Notes: generated by a model from the sequence alone, not told the origin. 15,113 bases of DNA from Flavobacteriales bacterium (GCA_947462695.1 CANHQC010000012.1:1-15113), one strand, 5' to 3'; counted from the first letter of the stretch, positions 1 through 7,238 are shown. A program made the numbers and translations.

Positions 1-149
1 ATTTGCAACACATAATCTAAAGGCAACTGTGAATTTTCGAAGGAATTGTACACCCACTTTCGGCTTTTATGCATACGTTTGGCTAACTGAACAATGGAGA
101 ATCCACTTTCTCGTACCGCTTTTTCTACTATTTCTCCTCGGTGTATCAC
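1..149 (-). CDS. Helix-turn-helix DNA-binding protein, partial (C-terminus beyond left edge)
   Basis: A minus-strand frame stays open from the left edge to a stop at about 173-175. It reads (M)IHRGEIVEKAV, followed by a segment containing GFSIVQLAKRMHKSR and WVYNSFEN. The alternation of 'xxQLAKRxxxSRxxVYNxFE' is the pattern of a small XRE-like or phage-type helix-turn-helix (residues about 16-38), a kind common in Bacteroidota. Only 49 residues are visible, so the rest of the domain and any C-terminal region are unknown. No ATG is available at the N-terminus. I chose GTG at 149 because related proteins, from memory, begin M(I)H(K/R)GEIVEK. A TTG at 158 is the alternative and has AAGG seven bases upstream. 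The gene lies downstream of and parallel to the cyclase gene but about 145 bp away, so it probably has its own promoter. Target genes are unknown. Confidence 0.6.
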   Translation of the reverse strand, partial: MIHRGEIVEKAVRESGFSIVQLAKRMHKSRKWVYNSFENSQLPLDYVLQ

Positions 150-158
150 AATATACAA

Positions 159-294
159 ATGTGAGCCTTAATAAGTGTATTATGTTACACAATAAAAACA
201 CATAAATGTAAATTACAATACGGGGTGATTCGGATTTTCAGTCAGTTGGCGATTCAACTAAAACCGGAGATTTGAGAAACGATTATATTATCAA
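159..294. other. Intergenic spacer between the cyclase gene and the HTH gene
   Basis: No coding frame is supported here. The spacer holds a short dyad (GTGTA-N6-TACAC, 175-190) and another weak dyad (AGTTG-N6-CAACT, 244-259). No good match to TTG-N17-23-TAnnTTTG was found reading toward the HTH gene. The best is TACATTTA on the minus strand near 205-212, without a TTG at proper spacing. Confidence 0.6.
175..190. repeat. Short inverted repeat GTGTA-N6-TACAC upstream of the HTH gene
   Basis: The 5-bp arms GTGTA (175-179) and TACAC (186-190) are separated by 6 bp. They end about 17-26 bp upstream of the possible HTH start codons. The size and place would suit an autoregulatory operator, but 5-bp arms arise often by chance in AT-rich DNA, so this is only a weak candidate. 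Confidence 0.2.
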
Positions 295-1056
295 TTATAC
301 TTTCTGAATAGCATACAAAACAGGTCGAGACGGGGACGCATCATTTGCAAATGGAGCAACCTGAAGTTCAAGTATGTACATTCCATCCGAGATGGAATTA
401 GTTACATAGATAAGTTCCGTGATTGTCCGCTGAAAATTTGGCTCGTCAGGAACTCCCCAAAACGCATGATGAAATACTAGTTCACCACCGTCAGATTCGC
501 GGTCAACCGAAGGCAGATCAATGAGTAAATGCCTTATTTTCAACTGATTAATGGTCTTAATGCATTCTATAGCGAGATAAGCTGGATTCGTAGCTGAATA
601 ATCTTGTCCACATTTTGAAGCATCATTTGGTAACGTTCGGATGATCAGCGCCTCAATGTCCGTTTCAAAAGGTATAGATTCTAGCTGTTCATTGGTAATG
701 ACTAAATCCATTTCTCCCGTGATGGAATCAACTTTCTTTTCGGGCTCAACCGTAATTAATTGGGCTTTACAAAAGTAGGATTTAAGGAGGTCATTAATGG
801 AATAAACTTCTTTTGTAATGTGTCCTAAACACTCGGTGTGTGTCCCATGACCATGCGGATTGAAATAAACATCACGAAAATTGACAGCGCCCCCTTCTTC
901 AACAGAGCCGATAAACCCATTTGCGCGAACAGGTTCAAATCGTGGCGGATCAACATACCATGCGCGTACATTTTTTTCATCAGCACGCAATGGCATAGAA
1001 ATATCAAGAGGTTGATCGGTTTCTATAAACTGTTGTGGATTGAGATGCAGCCGCAT
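295..1056 (-). CDS. Cyclase family protein (kynurenine formamidase-like metal hydrolase)
   Basis: This is a cytosolic metal-dependent hydrolase of the cyclase / kynurenine formamidase superfamily (PF04199 type), 253 residues, about the usual length. The metal-binding signature is visible as PHGHGTHTECLGH (residues 67-79), the Bacteroidota form of the HxGTHxDxxxH motif, so H68, H70, H73, E75 and H79 are candidate metal or catalytic residues. Further typical pieces are LDISMPL near the N-terminus, LLIDLPSVDRE in the middle, and ITELIYV plus PVLYAI at the end. The substrate cannot be read from sequence: members hydrolyse N-formylkynurenine, cyclic amides or isatin, and no tryptophan-catabolism genes are nearby. 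I chose ATG 1056 because the N-terminus then starts about 17 residues before LDIS and a -7-like TATCTTCG lies at 1067-1074. ATG 1077 (adding MYLRKKK) is possible. The gene is divergent from the HAD gene. Confidence 0.85.
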   Translation of the reverse strand: MRLHLNPQQFIETDQPLDISMPLRADEKNVRAWYVDPPRFEPVRANGFIGSVEEGGAVNFRDVYFNPHGHGTHTECLGHITKEVYSINDLLKSYFCKAQLITVEPEKKVDSITGEMDLVITNEQLESIPFETDIEALIIRTLPNDASKCGQDYSATNPAYLAIECIKTINQLKIRHLLIDLPSVDRESDGGELVFHHAFWGVPDEPNFQRTITELIYVTNSISDGMYILELQVAPFANDASPSRPVLYAIQKV

Positions 1057-1103
1057 TTTTTTCTTTCGAAGATACATTTTTCCATCTAAAGGAACCCGAA
1101 TAC

Positions 1104-1134
1104 TTGTAAATGATGCATCATTTAAAGACTTTTG
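1104..1134 (+). promoter_or_regulatory. Candidate promoter of the HAD gene (TTG-N20-GACTTTTG)
   Basis: TTG at 1104-1106 and GACTTTTG at 1127-1134 (7 of 8 to TAnnTTTG) are separated by 20 bp, matching the spacing of Bacteroidota primary-sigma promoters. The -7 box ends 4 bases before the GTG at 1139, which predicts a leaderless or nearly leaderless mRNA. The spacer is filled by an 18-bp perfect palindrome. Confidence 0.5.
1107..1124. repeat. Perfect 18-bp palindrome, candidate operator
   Basis: TAAATGATGCATCATTTA equals its own reverse complement over all 18 bases. It lies in the divergent spacer between the cyclase and HAD genes, exactly between the putative -33 and -7 boxes of the HAD promoter. 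A dimeric repressor bound here would block RNA polymerase. That role is inference; the symmetry is seen directly. Confidence 0.6.
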
Positions 1135-1138
1135 TATA

Positions 1139-1747
1139 GTGAAGTTTTCAGCTGTAGTATTTGATCTGGGCGGCGTGTTGATTCGGTTGGATTATCAACG
1201 TACAATAACTGCATTCAAGCAACTTGGGATTTCTAATTTTGAGGAATTATATACCCAAGCGAATCAACAACAACTATTTGACTTGTTCGAAACAGGAATG
1301 ATTTCACCACAGCGATTCATTAATGAGCTACTTGATTTCTTGCCTAATGGCACAAGCCCAAATCAGGTCGTAAACGCATGGAACGCTATGATTCTGGACG
1401 TGCCGGCTGCTTCAATAAAGGTATTAAATCAAGTAAGAAAAACGCATCACATAGTATTATTGAGCAATACCAATGCCCTTCATGTGCCCGTCGTTCGAAA
1501 AGAGTGGCGGAAAATTACTGACCGTCCAATGGAGGATTTTTTTGACGCCTTGTATTTCTCTCATGAATTGGGCTTGAGGAAACCCCATCCGGACACGTTC
1601 AGAACAGTTTGTGAGCGGGAGGGCATTCTACCTAAAGAAACCTTGTTTATTGATGATTCGATTCAACACATTGAAGGGGCTCATCTTGCAGGTTTACAGA
1701 CACATCATTTGCAGTCAATCGAAGAGTTGACTCAACTTTTTTCCTGA
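1139..1747 (+). CDS. HAD-IA superfamily hydrolase (YihX-like phosphatase)
   Basis: Predicted cytosolic phosphatase of 202 residues. All four HAD motifs are visible: motif I FDLGGVL with nucleophile D9, motif II LLSNTN with S109, motif III lysine K148 in GLRKPHP, and motif IV FIDDS with D172/D173. The residue two after the nucleophile is G11 rather than Asp. The DLG(N/G)V form is shared with YihX-like members of HAD-IA, so this is not by itself a sign of inactivity. An alpha-helical cap lies between motifs I and II (residues about 18-90). Likely substrates are sugar or nucleotide monophosphates, but nothing in the sequence fixes this. The start is GTG 1139, since residues read from further upstream have no family character and overlap the cyclase gene. 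The 3' end overlaps the convergent epimerase gene by 16 bp. Confidence 0.85.
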   Translation: MKFSAVVFDLGGVLIRLDYQRTITAFKQLGISNFEELYTQANQQQLFDLFETGMISPQRFINELLDFLPNGTSPNQVVNAWNAMILDVPAASIKVLNQVRKTHHIVLLSNTNALHVPVVRKEWRKITDRPMEDFFDALYFSHELGLRKPHPDTFRTVCEREGILPKETLFIDDSIQHIEGAHLAGLQTHHLQSIEELTQLFS

Positions 1748-2136
1748 CACAACTCAACCAAAATTCCTTCAGTAGATTTCGGATGCAAAAAGGCGATTAA
1801 TTTATTGTCAGCGCCGTCTTTTGGACTTGCTTGAATCAGTTGGAAACCTGCTTTAGAAAGGCGATCAATCTCCATATGAATATCTTCTACATCAAAAGCG
1901 ATGTGGTGAATGCCTTGTCCACGTTTCTCTAAGTATTTGGCGATAGGTGATGCTGGATTAGTCGCCTCAAGCAATTCCATTTTTGATTCACCAATTTGTA
2001 AAAATGCCGTTTTCACGCCCTCGCTGGCCACCTCTTCTATCTTGTAGCATGATGAACCGAGCAAGGTTTCGAATGTTGCCAATGTTTCATCAATACTCTT
2101 AACGGCAATTCCAAGGTGTTCAATCTTTCTCAGCAT
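1732..2136 (-). CDS. mce: Methylmalonyl-CoA epimerase
   Basis: Converts (2S)- and (2R)-methylmalonyl-CoA, linking propionyl-CoA and succinyl-CoA metabolism in the cytosol. At 134 residues it is the usual length for the two-module vicinal-oxygen-chelate fold. It begins KIEHLGIAV (metal ligand H7), has KMELLEAT with E54 in the first module, GIHHIAFDV with H78, and ends GILVELCQ with E128. These four positions match the metal ligands expected for the family. The motifs LEATNP and AKYLEKRGQGIHHI are specific for the epimerase rather than for glyoxalase I. The upstream gene ends only 3 bases before this ATG (TAA-CCC-ATG), so it is probably translated from a shared mRNA. The stop codon lies inside the end of the convergent HAD gene. 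No methylmalonyl-CoA mutase gene is in the window. Confidence 0.93.
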   Translation of the reverse strand: MLRKIEHLGIAVKSIDETLATFETLLGSSCYKIEEVASEGVKTAFLQIGESKMELLEATNPASPIAKYLEKRGQGIHHIAFDVEDIHMEIDRLSKAGFQLIQASPKDGADNKLIAFLHPKSTEGILVELCQEKS

Positions 2137-2139
2137 GGG

Positions 2140-2955
2140 TTAATTTTTTAGAAATTTTTCGGTGATATTGTCAAAGTTGATGTAGTATGCACCACTCAAC
2201 AAACGTGAACAATTCACAGATGAACCAAAACCTTTTTTAACGAGGTTTCCGTAGGCATCGAAAATTTCGTATTTCGTTTCTGTGGGTTTGCCATTGGAGG
2301 AGAAATAGATCATGTCTTTCACCTTGGTTGGACTTTTTACCACTTTTGGCGAAGTTGAACGAAAAGAAGTGGTTTTTGAAGGACGTTTACTGCCAGAATG
2401 ATCCACCTGAACAACCCGTACCTTATTGGTTCCCGAATGAGGCGAAAGTTTAAATTCATAGGCATTGACTCCCGCGGTACCTTTTCCCATTACTTCGCCA
2501 ACCACAACCCACTTGTCCCAACGGAATTGTTCAATTATGAAGGGGAGCTTTCCATCTTCTCCCTTTGTTTTCCATTGCATCTTGCCAGATGGTTCTATTT
2601 GCATAGAGAGTAACGTATAGGTGCTTTTGGGCAAGAGCACTTCTGGATTGATAAATTTTGGTTTACATCCTTGGTTGTGTTCAATCACAATAAAAACAGG
2701 GTCATTAATTGCCAAGTTGAAATTGGAAAAGTTAACCTCAAAGGTCGATTCTGTAAGTCCCCCGGGCATGATCTCCCCATTCACGGTAACTTTTGTGGCA
2801 CAAAAACCAAAGCCATCGTCAACTATTGGATTGCGGACGTAGACGTTTTTTCCTTGAAAAGTTCCTTCTATGGAAACGGCCTGGCTAAAAACGACAGCAG
2901 GCCAAACAACAATGACGAAAACAACTATGTGAAGACAATAACGCAGCATACGCAT
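2140..2955 (-). CDS. Conserved secreted protein with type IX secretion-like C-terminal domain
   Basis: Secreted protein of 271 residues, function unknown. Residues 1-24 form a Sec signal peptide (hydrophobic VVFVIVVWPAVV, cleavage likely before Q25). The middle contains GTFQGKNVYVRNP, GFCATKVTVNG, IEQFRWDKWVVVGEV and SPHSGTNKVRVVQVD, which I recall as strongly conserved among Flavobacteriales. It is beta-rich, perhaps with a fibronectin-like segment at about 135-200. The last 60 residues (KYEIFDAYGNLVKKG, LLSGAYYINFDN, EKFLKN) have the form of a type A sorting domain of the type IX secretion system, so the protein may be exported across the outer membrane or attached to the surface. Two cysteines, C52 and C97, could pair. 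ATG 2955 fits the promoter just upstream, and ATG 2949 is the alternative. The gene leads a two-gene unit with the epimerase, a pairing with no evident functional logic. Confidence 0.8.
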   Translation of the reverse strand: MRMLRYCLHIVVFVIVVWPAVVFSQAVSIEGTFQGKNVYVRNPIVDDGFGFCATKVTVNGEIMPGGLTESTFEVNFSNFNLAINDPVFIVIEHNQGCKPKFINPEVLLPKSTYTLLSMQIEPSGKMQWKTKGEDGKLPFIIEQFRWDKWVVVGEVMGKGTAGVNAYEFKLSPHSGTNKVRVVQVDHSGSKRPSKTTSFRSTSPKVVKSPTKVKDMIYFSSNGKPTETKYEIFDAYGNLVKKGFGSSVNCSRLLSGAYYINFDNITEKFLKN

Positions 2956-2959
2956 AGAA

Positions 2960-2990
2960 CAATATTACTCGCATTTTTTCAGAAAGTCAA
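2960..2990 (-). promoter_or_regulatory. Candidate promoter of the secreted protein/epimerase unit
   Basis: On the minus strand TTG (2988-2990), a 20-bp spacer and TAATATTG (2960-2967, 7 of 8 to TAnnTTTG) precede ATG 2955 by 4 bases. The predicted transcription start falls on or next to the start codon, suggesting a leaderless mRNA. Confidence 0.5.
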
Positions 2991-3048
2991 GGAATTAACT
3001 TACGATCCACTGTTAATTGTAAGATTACCGAAGGTGGCAGAAAATTCG

Positions 3049-3056
3049 TAAACTTG
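3049..3056 (+). promoter_or_regulatory. Weak candidate -7 box before the solute-binding lipoprotein gene
   Basis: TAAACTTG (7 of 8 to TAnnTTTG) ends 3 bases before ATG 3060. No TTG lies at 17-23 bp upstream; the nearest is 29 bp away (3017-3019). It is listed because its position relative to the ATG repeats that seen before purN and the secreted-protein gene. Confidence 0.25.
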
Positions 3057-3059
3057 TTC

Positions 3060-4799
3060 ATGCAAAGGCAACGAGGGTTTCTCTGTTTCTTACTAATAGT
3101 AGTTACACTTACTGCGTGTAATAGACAAGATGATGAAATGAGCTATGCTGGCGGAAGCTTCCATATGGCTTTAGATAATTCACCTTCAACTTTTGATCCA
3201 ATCCTTGCTAACGACTTCTATTCTGCAACGATTCTGAATCAAGTATTCGAAGGATTGGTAACCTACGATTCAGAAAACCTCTCAATTGTACCTCAAATCG
3301 CGAAATCATGGGAGATAAGTGAAGACGGTAAAACCTACAAATTTCTTCTTCGAAACGATGTTTTTTTTCACGACCATTCTTCTTTTGATTCTATGGGGGA
3401 CAGGAAATGTACTCCGGAAGATGTTGTTTTCTCTTTCGAGCGAGCATGCCATCAACACCCCAATACTGCGCAATCGTATGCGTATAGTTTACTCTTCAAA
3501 AATAAAGTACAAGGAGCCAATAGCTATTTTAAAGGATCCGCTAACAAGATTAGTGGATTAAGCATTTCTGGTGATACCGTTATTGTTAAGCTGATTGATC
3601 GGGATGATTTTTTTCTCACGAAACTCGGGAATGTAAGTGCAGCCATTGTATCAAAAAAGGCATTTAAGCGGGATGAGGTTATTATTGGGACTGGCCCATT
3701 TCTGTTAAACGATGGCGATTACCTTAATCCTAAAAAACTCATTTTGTTAAAAAACACCGATTACTATGAAAGGGATAGTTACCAGCACAAGTTACCTTAT
3801 CTAGACAGTGTTTGTGTGCGAATCAGCAGCAACAAAAAGGAACACATTCGCTGGTTTAACGACCAAAAAATTGACTATGTCAGTGGGCTAAGCTCGGATA
3901 TTTCTTCTCAAATTATAGAAGCACGAATTGCCGAATTCAATACACGACCTCCTGTTTTAGTTCTCAATAGCAACTCCAACCTTACCACGAACTATTACCA
4001 CTTTAATATGCTTGATCAGCGGTTTGCAAATCCCTTGGTTAGACAAGCGTTTAATTTTGCCATTGACCGCAAGCGTATAGGAAAAGAAATTCTAGCGAAT
4101 CAGTATTTCAGGCTTGGAAACATGGGGATTGTTCCTCCAGTTCCGTCCGTATTTAAAGGTTATGCGTTTAACAATATTCAACCTGGAGGATACTTCTACT
4201 CGCCAAAACTCGCTAAAGATCTAATGATTAAAGCAGGCTATGCCGATGGCAATTCATTTGGAAAACTAGTGCTGCGCGTGGATAAAGATGAATTAAATGT
4301 GCGTATTGCAAAGGAAATTCAGCGCCAGTTGAAACAGGTGTTGAATATAGATGTGGTTGTTACTTCTCATCCTTTCGAAGTGAAAAATAAATTGGCATCC
4401 AATGGAGATGGAGACTTGTTTCGCAGTGCTTGGTCAGCGGATTACCCAAGTCCGGAAACTTTTTTATTGAACTTTTATAGTAAAATGATTCCGAGTGATA
4501 GTACCGCCCCTTCAACCGTTAATCAGTCTCGTTATCGGAACCAAGTGTTCGATCAAATGTATGAAGACGCCATTCATGCGACAAGTAAAGGAGATGCGTT
4601 AAAAGCATTCAATCAGGCAGAAGTTGTATTGCTCCAAAACCCACCATTCATTCCATTATGGTACAGTGCCGATTACCATATCATCTATTCAAACGTTCGA
4701 AACTTGCATTTCAATCCGTTGAATTTTCTAGTTTTGAAACGCGTTTATAAAAAAGCATGGACGGTGAATGAGTACCGCCGTAAAAAAGTAAAACCATAA
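3060..4799 (+). CDS. ABC-type peptide/solute-binding lipoprotein, family 5 (SBP_bac_5)
   Basis: Binding lipoprotein of the DppA/OppA family, 579 residues. Residues 1-19 are a lipoprotein signal peptide with lipobox LTA-C and lipid cysteine C20. The mature part begins CNRQDDE, an acidic cluster resembling the lipoprotein export signal described in Capnocytophaga, so surface exposure is possible. Family signs include SPSTFDPILANDFYSATI and QVFEGLVTYD (residues about 41-70), IAKSWEISEDGKTYKFLLR, CTPEDVVFSFERA, GTGPFLL, VRQAFNFAIDRKRIGKEI (about 327-344) and WSADYPSPETFLLNFYS. The ligand is probably a peptide, but the family also binds other solutes. I chose ATG 3060; TTG 3054 is in frame but adds only two residues. 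No permease or ATPase genes are adjacent. Instead a TonB-dependent receptor follows after 9 bases, so the two are almost certainly co-transcribed. Confidence 0.9.
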   Translation: MQRQRGFLCFLLIVVTLTACNRQDDEMSYAGGSFHMALDNSPSTFDPILANDFYSATILNQVFEGLVTYDSENLSIVPQIAKSWEISEDGKTYKFLLRNDVFFHDHSSFDSMGDRKCTPEDVVFSFERACHQHPNTAQSYAYSLLFKNKVQGANSYFKGSANKISGLSISGDTVIVKLIDRDDFFLTKLGNVSAAIVSKKAFKRDEVIIGTGPFLLNDGDYLNPKKLILLKNTDYYERDSYQHKLPYLDSVCVRISSNKKEHIRWFNDQKIDYVSGLSSDISSQIIEARIAEFNTRPPVLVLNSNSNLTTNYYHFNMLDQRFANPLVRQAFNFAIDRKRIGKEILANQYFRLGNMGIVPPVPSVFKGYAFNNIQPGGYFYSPKLAKDLMIKAGYADGNSFGKLVLRVDKDELNVRIAKEIQRQLKQVLNIDVVVTSHPFEVKNKLASNGDGDLFRSAWSADYPSPETFLLNFYSKMIPSDSTAPSTVNQSRYRNQVFDQMYEDAIHATSKGDALKAFNQAEVVLLQNPPFIPLWYSADYHIIYSNVRNLHFNPLNFLVLKRVYKKAWTVNEYRRKKVKP

Positions 4800-4808
4800 A
4801 CTACACAC

Positions 4809-7238
4809 ATGAAACAATTAGCGCTTGTAGCCTTGCTATTTTTGAGCTCTTTTTCAGCATTTGCTCAACCTACTCAAACAGTCCGTGGAAAGTTATACGA
4901 CAGTGAAACCAACTTCCCTTTACTAGGGGCTAAAGTGGAAATTTTAACTGGAGACAGCCTTAAAAAATTCAGGATGATTTCAGGAACGGAAGGTGAATTT
5001 GCGTTTGAAAAAGTTCCGGTAGGTAAATACGAACTAACCGTAAAACTTCCGACATACGAATTCAAAAGCGTCACAATTGAAGTTAATTCAGGCCGAGAAT
5101 GTATTGTAAATATTCCGCTCACAGAACGGATTATTGAACAGCAAGAAGTAACAATAACAGCGCGAAAAAAAGGTGAGGTAATCAATGAAATGGCCATTGT
5201 TTCTGCTCAACAGTTCAGTGTGGAAGAAACAAACAGGTACCCTGGTTCACGAATGGATCCTGCCCGAATGGCTTCTAATTTTGCCGGCGTACAAGGTGCG
5301 GACGATTCAAGAAATGATATCATTATTCGCGGAAACTCGCCATTGGGTGTCGTGTGGAAAGTGGAAGGTGTAGACATTCCCAATCCTTCTCATTTTGCTA
5401 TTTCAGGAAGTACTGGAGGTCCAGTATCTGTATTGAACAATAAAATTCTTGGAAATTCTGATTTTTTCATGAGTGCCTTTCCTGCGGAATACGGGAACAG
5501 TACGTCTGGAATTTTTGATTTAAAACTGCGGAATGGCAACATGAATCGCCATGAGTTTACAGGTCAATTGGGTCTTTTAGGAACCGAACTATTAGCTGAA
5601 GGGCCATTGAGTAAAAACAAGCGGTCAAGCTACCTAGTAATGGGAAGGTATTCGACATTGAGTATGTTTCAAGGCTTGGGAATTAAGCTCGGAACAGATG
5701 CTATTCCGGTTTATGGAGATGCCGCTTTTAAACTGAATTGGATGCTGAAAAAAGGCGGTTCACTCTCTTGGTTTGGTATCGGAGGAAAGAGCGATATCAA
5801 AATTATGATTTCGGAGCAACGCGAATATTCTGAGGAATTCTACGGTGAAGGTGACCGCGACCAATACTTCGGAACATCCATGGGGGTTACTGGGTTGAAT
5901 TACAAAAAAACGCTGTCTGAAAAAACGTTTTTAACGAGTACGGTAGCCTTATCCTACGAGGAACAACATGCCAATCACAATTACATTTACGGCCGAAGGT
6001 TAAATGAGGCGGGTGATTCCATTCTTTTTGATTACTTGTCCCCAATCATGGGCTATACTTTCGCTACCACCAAAGGAACTGCTTTTGTGAGCGTCAATCA
6101 TAAGTTTAACAAGCAGCATTTGATTAAAGTAGGATTCAACATGGATGTTTTCTATGTGAACCAATTGGATTCAGCAAAATTATTGGTAACTGACAGCGCC
6201 TTTCAAATCCGATGGGATTACAGAGGGACCTCCGCACTCTTCCAGCCATTTATCCAATGGAAGTACCGCGTAACTGATAACATGGACTTCACTGCAGGAT
6301 TGCATGCACAGTACTTTACGCTGAGTAATAGTAAGAGTATCGTTGAACCTCGTGTAGGTTGGAAATACCGGATGAAAAACAACCAGTCGATTTTTGCAGG
6401 TGCGGGTATGCACAGTAGCACTCAACCACTTTACACGTATACGTACCATAAACTTGACGAGGACGGAAATAAAGTGTACCACAATAAAAACATGGATTTC
6501 TCGCGAAGCCTTCATACGGCAATGGGATATGAAAAGTCATTTGCGAAAAGTTTGAATGTGCGTACCGAAATTTATTACCAACACTTGTATAATATTCCGG
6601 TAACTGCAGATCCTTCTTCGTTTTCTTTAATCAATATGGGTAGTGGTTTTGCTCGATTCTTCCCAGATACGCTAGAAAATACTGGTACTGGGTACAATTA
6701 CGGAATAGAGTTAACCGTTCAGAAGTTTTTCGACAGGTCATTTTTCTTCTTGTTTTCCGGATCGCTTTACGATTCTAAATATTACGGAAGCGATGGCGTG
6801 TTGAGAAATACATCATACAACGGAACATACATTGCGAATTTACTAGCCGGAAAGGAATTCATGCTCAATCAAAAACAGTCTCTATCACTTGGTATGAAAG
6901 TAACAGTTGCGGGTGGACGTAGATACGGAATCGCTGACCCGGAGGCTTCCAATTTGTATAAGGAAGTTATTTTCGCTGACTCTTTGTTTAATGAGCGTCA
7001 ATTCAAGGATTATTTCCGCGCGGATGTGAAAATCAACTGGAAGTACAACGCCAATCGCATGACACATGAAATAGGAATTGACCTTGTAAACATCTTTAAC
7101 ACGAGGAACCTACTAAGCTTGGCTTTTGCTCCGAATTTGGCCGATCCAACTGCAGAACCTTTTGCGGAGAAACAACAACTTGGGTTCTTACCAATCTTTT
7201 ATTACAAAATAGATTTCAGGGGAAGAGAGAAAAACTAA
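4809..7238 (+). CDS. TonB-dependent outer-membrane receptor with carboxypeptidase-regulatory-like domain
   Basis: Outer-membrane gated channel of 809 residues that takes up a ligand using TonB/ExbBD energy. Residues 1-19 are a signal peptide (cleavage AFA before Q20). Residues about 24-105 form a CarboxypepD_reg-like beta-sandwich (VRGKLYDSETNFPLLGAKVEI, GEFAFEKVPVGKYELTV). A linker with QEVTITARKK precedes the plug at about 128-240, with IIIRGNSPLGVVWKVEGVDIPNP and SAFPAEYGNSTSGIFDLKLRNG. The barrel runs from about 245 to the end. It is shorter than SusC-type receptors (about 1000 residues) and belongs to a separate Bacteroidota group with the RGNSPLG...EGVDIPNP plug. The last strand reads FYYKIDF and is followed by a short RGREKN tail. 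It is second in a unit with the solute-binding lipoprotein. Its stop abuts the stop of the convergent gene without any gap. The substrate is unknown. Confidence 0.92.
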   Translation: MKQLALVALLFLSSFSAFAQPTQTVRGKLYDSETNFPLLGAKVEILTGDSLKKFRMISGTEGEFAFEKVPVGKYELTVKLPTYEFKSVTIEVNSGRECIVNIPLTERIIEQQEVTITARKKGEVINEMAIVSAQQFSVEETNRYPGSRMDPARMASNFAGVQGADDSRNDIIIRGNSPLGVVWKVEGVDIPNPSHFAISGSTGGPVSVLNNKILGNSDFFMSAFPAEYGNSTSGIFDLKLRNGNMNRHEFTGQLGLLGTELLAEGPLSKNKRSSYLVMGRYSTLSMFQGLGIKLGTDAIPVYGDAAFKLNWMLKKGGSLSWFGIGGKSDIKIMISEQREYSEEFYGEGDRDQYFGTSMGVTGLNYKKTLSEKTFLTSTVALSYEEQHANHNYIYGRRLNEAGDSILFDYLSPIMGYTFATTKGTAFVSVNHKFNKQHLIKVGFNMDVFYVNQLDSAKLLVTDSAFQIRWDYRGTSALFQPFIQWKYRVTDNMDFTAGLHAQYFTLSNSKSIVEPRVGWKYRMKNNQSIFAGAGMHSSTQPLYTYTYHKLDEDGNKVYHNKNMDFSRSLHTAMGYEKSFAKSLNVRTEIYYQHLYNIPVTADPSSFSLINMGSGFARFFPDTLENTGTGYNYGIELTVQKFFDRSFFFLFSGSLYDSKYYGSDGVLRNTSYNGTYIANLLAGKEFMLNQKQSLSLGMKVTVAGGRRYGIADPEASNLYKEVIFADSLFNERQFKDYFRADVKINWKYNANRMTHEIGIDLVNIFNTRNLLSLAFAPNLADPTAEPFAEKQQLGFLPIFYYKIDFRGREKN

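Noticed and set aside
244..259. Hairpin AGTTG-N6-CAACT after the cyclase gene as a terminator
   Set aside because: Arms of five bases, no T-run, and no G-C-rich stem. Not enough to call a terminator.
2621..3051. Plus-strand open frames opposite the secreted-protein gene
   Set aside because: They have no family features, and they cover the signal peptide and promoter of a gene with clear secretion signals on the other strand.
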